A stretch of 8,673 bases of DNA from contig CAIVNT010000352.1 in assembly GCA_903907305.1 (NCBI GenBank), forward strand, positions 1 to 8,673. The letters are read 5' to 3'. The notes under the pieces are model-generated. The model ran no database searches, was not told the origin of the DNA, and saw nothing but the letters and a program-made list of their open reading frames with translations. A program made the translations under genes and the position numbers. Source of the DNA: an uncultured Ignavibacteriota bacterium (GTDB lineage: Bacteria > Bacteroidota > Ignavibacteria > UBA10030 > UBA8401). Shown in pieces: positions 6,049 to 8,673 of this stretch; position 1 is the first letter of the stretch, and the number at the start of each line of letters is the position of its first letter.

Positions 6049-8150
6049 TATTGTTTGTCTTTTGCAGCCGCCGGCTGCGGAACAGCGAATGTTTTTCCCA
6101 TCGCTTCTTTTACGATAATGACGGGATATTTCTTCTGCAGCAAGGAATACCATTCATCGCTGATCCGTTTCGTCTCAAATTCCTGGAATGCGCCGGAGAC
6201 TTCGGACTGTGCCTCTTCGAATGTCTTTTCACGCGCAGCATCTTTCTTCAATGCTTTTGTGAAGGAGAAGCCCGATTCGTTCGCGAAATAGACGAGTGAA
6301 TCTTTCTCGGATCTGCTCCATGCCAGCTGTGTAACGGAATTCGTGGATGTGACCAGCATTCCCAGCACGCCGCGTGTTTCCTTTGTTGTGCCGCGTGTGT
6401 TGTACAATGCCGCCGCTGAATCGTAGCTGATCGGTGCAATGGCGATCGTGATCGTATCGTAGGCAATTTTCTTTCCTTTGCCCTTGGTCTTTTTGGCAAC
6501 CAGCGAATCAACCGAATAACCGGTGATTGATCGTACAACGAGTTTTGCAACACTGTCCGTCGGGACGAAAATTTCCTGAGCATTCACTCTGTCCGGCCAG
6601 AGGTACGTATCCTTACGACCCGCATGGAATTTTCGGAGGGCGGAATCGGTCGGCGTTACTTTGTTCCAGACATTTTCCTGTTCGGCCTTGAAGAGAAGGA
6701 TCCCTTCTTCATATTCTTTCATCGTGCGGTTGAAATCGGGGAACTTGTCCTGCAGCTGCTGCGCGTGATATTCGGTGACCAGACCGATGCCGACCTTGTC
6801 GAGCATCAGCATTGTGGTTGCCGGGGCATTCAGTGCAAGGTTCTTCAGTTCCTGATTGTTCTTTGCCAGTTCGATCATTTCATTGACAGATACTTTTTTT
6901 CCGGCATATGTATAGACGGTCATCGCGCGGACGGAAAGTGAAACGGTGCTGTCCCATTTCGCATCGTTTGTCGTTTTGGAAGTATCCACTGCCTTGGCGA
7001 ATATCTTCGCAACGCTGTCGATCTGTTTGAACGAGTAGAGTGAGCGGATCTTATTTACCATCGCGTTGTAGTCATACTGGAAACGGTAATTCTGGTATTC
7101 CGTTTTCAGCTGCTGTTCCATTTCTTTGTAAGCCGGGATTCCCTGAGCCTTTTCGCGTTTAATGATATGGAATCCGAACTGCGTTTTGATGATGCCCGAT
7201 GTTTCTCCATCCTTCATATTGAAGAGCACTTCATCAAATTCACGTACAGTCCGTCCGCGTTCGATGAATCCGAGATCGCCTCCACGTTCTGCGCTGTATT
7301 GATCATCGGAGGATGATTTTGCAATCTCGGCGAAATTCTTTCCCGCTTTGATCGAATCGAGGATCGCGCTGATCTCTTTGTATGCACGGGCGGAATCTTC
7401 CGCACTGGCACCGCGGTTCAGGCGTTTCATAATATGGCTTGCCTGCACCGGACCGACATTGTCCTTTACATCGGTCACTTTAATGATGTGGTAACCGAAC
7501 TGCGTCCGGACCGGGAATGTTGTGATCTCGCCCGGTTTTAGACTGTATGCCGCATCTTCGAATTCCGGGACAAGCTGACCAGTGCTAAAATAATAGAGGT
7601 CCCCTTTGTTCTGCTGTGCTGAAGGATCACGCGAATTGTTCACAGCGAGAGCCTCGAACGAATATCCCATCTTTAAAGAGTCTATCACCCTCATGGCATC
7701 CTGGAAGTTCAGAAGGGTATCTTCCGGATTCACCGAAGGAACACCCACGAGGATATGGCTTGCACGGATCGATTTCAGTTTACGCTGATACATCTTTTCC
7801 AGTGCCGGTTTGGTGATCTCTTTTTCCAGCATGTACGAAACCGCCAGGTTTTTGCGATATTCATTCAATTCACTGCGCAATTCCTTATCATTTCCGTAGC
7901 CCAACGCATATGCTTCCTTCACTTTCAGACGGAATTTCACGTATAGGTCGAGGAATTTCAGACGGTCTTCCAGTGACGTCTTGGCTGCCACTTCGGTTCC
8001 GCCGTTATTTTTCGAGTAGATCTGTTCAAATTCTTCAACGGAGATCTTGTCTCCGGCAATATCTGCGACGAAAGCTCCGCCGCCGCATCCAATGAATCCC
8101 GCAAACAATGCGAAAACACCAGTAGTCATCAATAACGTTTTCAAACGCAT
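6048..8150 (-). CDS. large parvulin-type peptidyl-prolyl isomerase lipoprotein
   Basis: This 700-residue periplasmic foldase begins with a signal sequence and lipobox (MRLKTLLMTT...AGFIGC, lipidated Cys22), so it is membrane-anchored. An N-terminal helical chaperone region (about 28-125) precedes two parvulin domains. Domain 1 (128-226) has SHIL at 131-134, GDL at 183-185 and GYHII at 219-223. Domain 2 (236-330) has SHI at 238-240, GGDLGF at 290-295 and GFHII at 326-330. The remaining half is helical (341-510), with EEGILLFKAEQENVWNK at 481-497 and TYLWPDRVNAQEIF at 515-528. A probable third, degenerate parvulin-like region lies at about 510-633. This C-terminal layout is what I recall from Bacteroidota/Ignavibacteria foldases. 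AGAGGAG lies 10 nt before the ATG. This is the first gene of the operon and ends in a TAATG overlap. Confidence 0.88.
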   Translation of the reverse strand: MRLKTLLMTTGVFALFAGFIGCGGGAFVADIAGDKISVEEFEQIYSKNNGGTEVAAKTSLEDRLKFLDLYVKFRLKVKEAYALGYGNDKELRSELNEYRKNLAVSYMLEKEITKPALEKMYQRKLKSIRASHILVGVPSVNPEDTLLNFQDAMRVIDSLKMGYSFEALAVNNSRDPSAQQNKGDLYYFSTGQLVPEFEDAAYSLKPGEITTFPVRTQFGYHIIKVTDVKDNVGPVQASHIMKRLNRGASAEDSARAYKEISAILDSIKAGKNFAEIAKSSSDDQYSAERGGDLGFIERGRTVREFDEVLFNMKDGETSGIIKTQFGFHIIKREKAQGIPAYKEMEQQLKTEYQNYRFQYDYNAMVNKIRSLYSFKQIDSVAKIFAKAVDTSKTTNDAKWDSTVSLSVRAMTVYTYAGKKVSVNEMIELAKNNQELKNLALNAPATTMLMLDKVGIGLVTEYHAQQLQDKFPDFNRTMKEYEEGILLFKAEQENVWNKVTPTDSALRKFHAGRKDTYLWPDRVNAQEIFVPTDSVAKLVVRSITGYSVDSLVAKKTKGKGKKIAYDTITIAIAPISYDSAAALYNTRGTTKETRGVLGMLVTSTNSVTQLAWSRSEKDSLVYFANESGFSFTKALKKDAAREKTFEEAQSEVSGAFQEFETKRISDEWYSLLQKKYPVIIVKEAMGKTFAVPQPAAAKDKQ

Positions 8151-8160
8151 ACCTGAAAAA

Positions 8161-8167
8161 CTCCTCT
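8161..8167 (-). promoter_or_regulatory. Shine-Dalgarno site of the large foldase gene
   Basis: On the minus strand AGAGGAG sits 10 nt upstream of the ATG at 8150. It fixes the start of the first foldase gene and shows that this genome uses Shine-Dalgarno sites, at least for some genes. Upstream, TATACA in the AT-rich stretch near 8205-8212 could be a -10 element, but I see no convincing -35. Confidence 0.7.
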
Positions 8168-8281
8168 GAAAGATGGATAAGTATCGGTGAAAAAACCTTG
8201 TAAGTGTATAAAAATACTGAAATTAGGGCAGATAAGCAATGTTTAGAGCATGTCACTGCCTGCGGCCGTAAGTTTGACGTG

Positions 8282-8303
8282 CGGGAAAATAGCAATGTTC
8301 CCG
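8282..8303. other. hairpin in the divergent promoter region
   Basis: CGGGAA (8282-8287) pairs with TTCCCG (8298-8303) around a 10-nt loop in the 189-bp gap between divergent genes. It may be an operator or leader hairpin, or chance; there is no second copy and no clear T-tract. Confidence 0.3.
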
Positions 8304-8339
8304 TGTGGTTTTTGAATATCAAGTTCTCTATTTTGGCGT

Positions 8340-8522
8340 ATGGACTTTTACGGATCATTTCTCTGCTCTTTTTGCGGTGAAGAAAATGAAGTGTTTGTGG
8401 AACCGGAGGGGGGAGAAAGCCAAATGTTGACGGAAGATTGTTCCGTCTGCTGCCGTCCCAACGTGCTGCATATCCGCATCGTTGACCAACAGATCATTAT
8501 AGAGTCTGAATTCGAAGGATAA
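8340..8522 (+). CDS. small CPXCG-motif cysteine-rich zinc-ribbon protein
   Basis: The product has 60 residues. A first knuckle CSFC (Cys9, Cys12) and a second DCSVCCRP (Cys34, Cys37, Cys38) are separated by an acidic loop with GGESQ. This is the pattern of the Cys_rich_CPXG family, whose members typically read CPYC...GG...Y.EDC.VCC.P; here the first Pro is Ser. The cysteines probably bind one zinc. The family's function is not established to my knowledge. No Shine-Dalgarno is evident before the ATG. The gene is divergent from the foldase operon, and its stop lies 4 bp before the next start, so the two plus-strand genes are probably co-transcribed. Confidence 0.85.
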   Translation: MDFYGSFLCSFCGEENEVFVEPEGGESQMLTEDCSVCCRPNVLHIRIVDQQIIIESEFEG

Positions 8523-8526
8523 CCCG

Positions 8527-8673
8527 ATGACACCGCTGCAATTTCGTGATTATGCTGAAAAACAGCTCGCTCCGACCGAACCGTTGTTTCTTCTGTTGCC
8601 GCCGGAGCAAAAGGACTGGAAACCGACTGAAGAATCCTTCACCGCAGGACAACTGATGTATCATATGGCGTAT
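8527..8673 (+). CDS. N-terminus of a probable DinB-family protein (3' truncated by window)
   Basis: An ATG 4 bp after the preceding stop opens a frame that runs off the window with 49 residues. Its pattern (FRDYAEKQLAPTEPLFLLLP, then WKPTEESFTAGQLMYHMAY) fits helix 1, the linker and the start of helix 2 of DinB-like four-helix proteins. In those, a W.P.....T.G.L..H segment supplies the first metal-binding His, here His46. Members are metal-binding proteins, including bacillithiol- or mycothiol-dependent transferases and many of unknown role. The remaining metal ligands lie beyond the window, so the family call is probable and the function unknown. Confidence 0.65.
   Translation, partial: MTPLQFRDYAEKQLAPTEPLFLLLPPEQKDWKPTEESFTAGQLMYHMAY

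Noticed and set aside
6049..6153. 35-residue N-terminal extension of the 293-residue lipoprotein
   Set aside because: It lies within the previous gene and would place the signal sequence and lipobox internally. The TAATG start at 6048 gives a normal lipoprotein signal.
8035..8358. 107-residue minus-strand frame across the divergent promoter region
   Set aside because: It overlaps the signal sequence of the large foldase in another frame and covers its Shine-Dalgarno site. No family pattern is visible.

Overview
The window looks like chromosomal DNA of a Gram-negative bacterium, most likely from the Bacteroidota/Chlorobiota/Ignavibacteriota part of the FCB group. The evidence is a three-gene operon of SurA-like periplasmic foldases whose largest member has the long C-terminal region I associate with that group, an upstream gene ending like LptE, and two lipoprotein signals. 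Clear Shine-Dalgarno sites before rpsT and the large foldase gene argue against Bacteroidia proper, which mostly lack them. The phylum call is inference. I see no phage, plasmid, IS transposase, CRISPR or defence gene.

Left, plus strand (1-3067): the last codons of a probable lptE; a short AT-rich spacer with repeated inverted motifs; a membrane family-2 glycosyltransferase of the processive cellulose/mannan-synthase-like type; a terminator; and a cytoplasmic TPR protein with N- and C-terminal helical-repeat ends joined by a long acidic linker, followed by its own terminator. The gap at 3008-3447, between convergent genes, is packed with palindromes and degenerate repeat fragments, including a perfect 28-bp palindrome.

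Middle, minus strand (8150 down to 3402): a 700-residue parvulin lipoprotein, a 293-residue SurA-like lipoprotein with a degenerate isomerase domain, and a SurA-type protein with two parvulin domains. The junctions are a TAATG overlap and a 3-bp gap. Ribosomal protein S20 (rpsT) follows with its own probable promoter and terminator. The foldases should chaperone outer-membrane proteins in the periplasm, which fits with LptE-dependent LPS export nearby.

Right, plus strand (8340-8673): a small CPXCG-type zinc-ribbon protein and the start of a probable DinB-family protein, in one unit divergent from the foldase operon.

The most unusual observation is a ~94-bp palindromic intergenic-type repeat (GTCATTGCGAG family) lying inside the surA-like coding region, where it encodes about 32 residues in front of the hydrophobic core of the signal peptide. 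I found no convincing new multi-gene system in this window.
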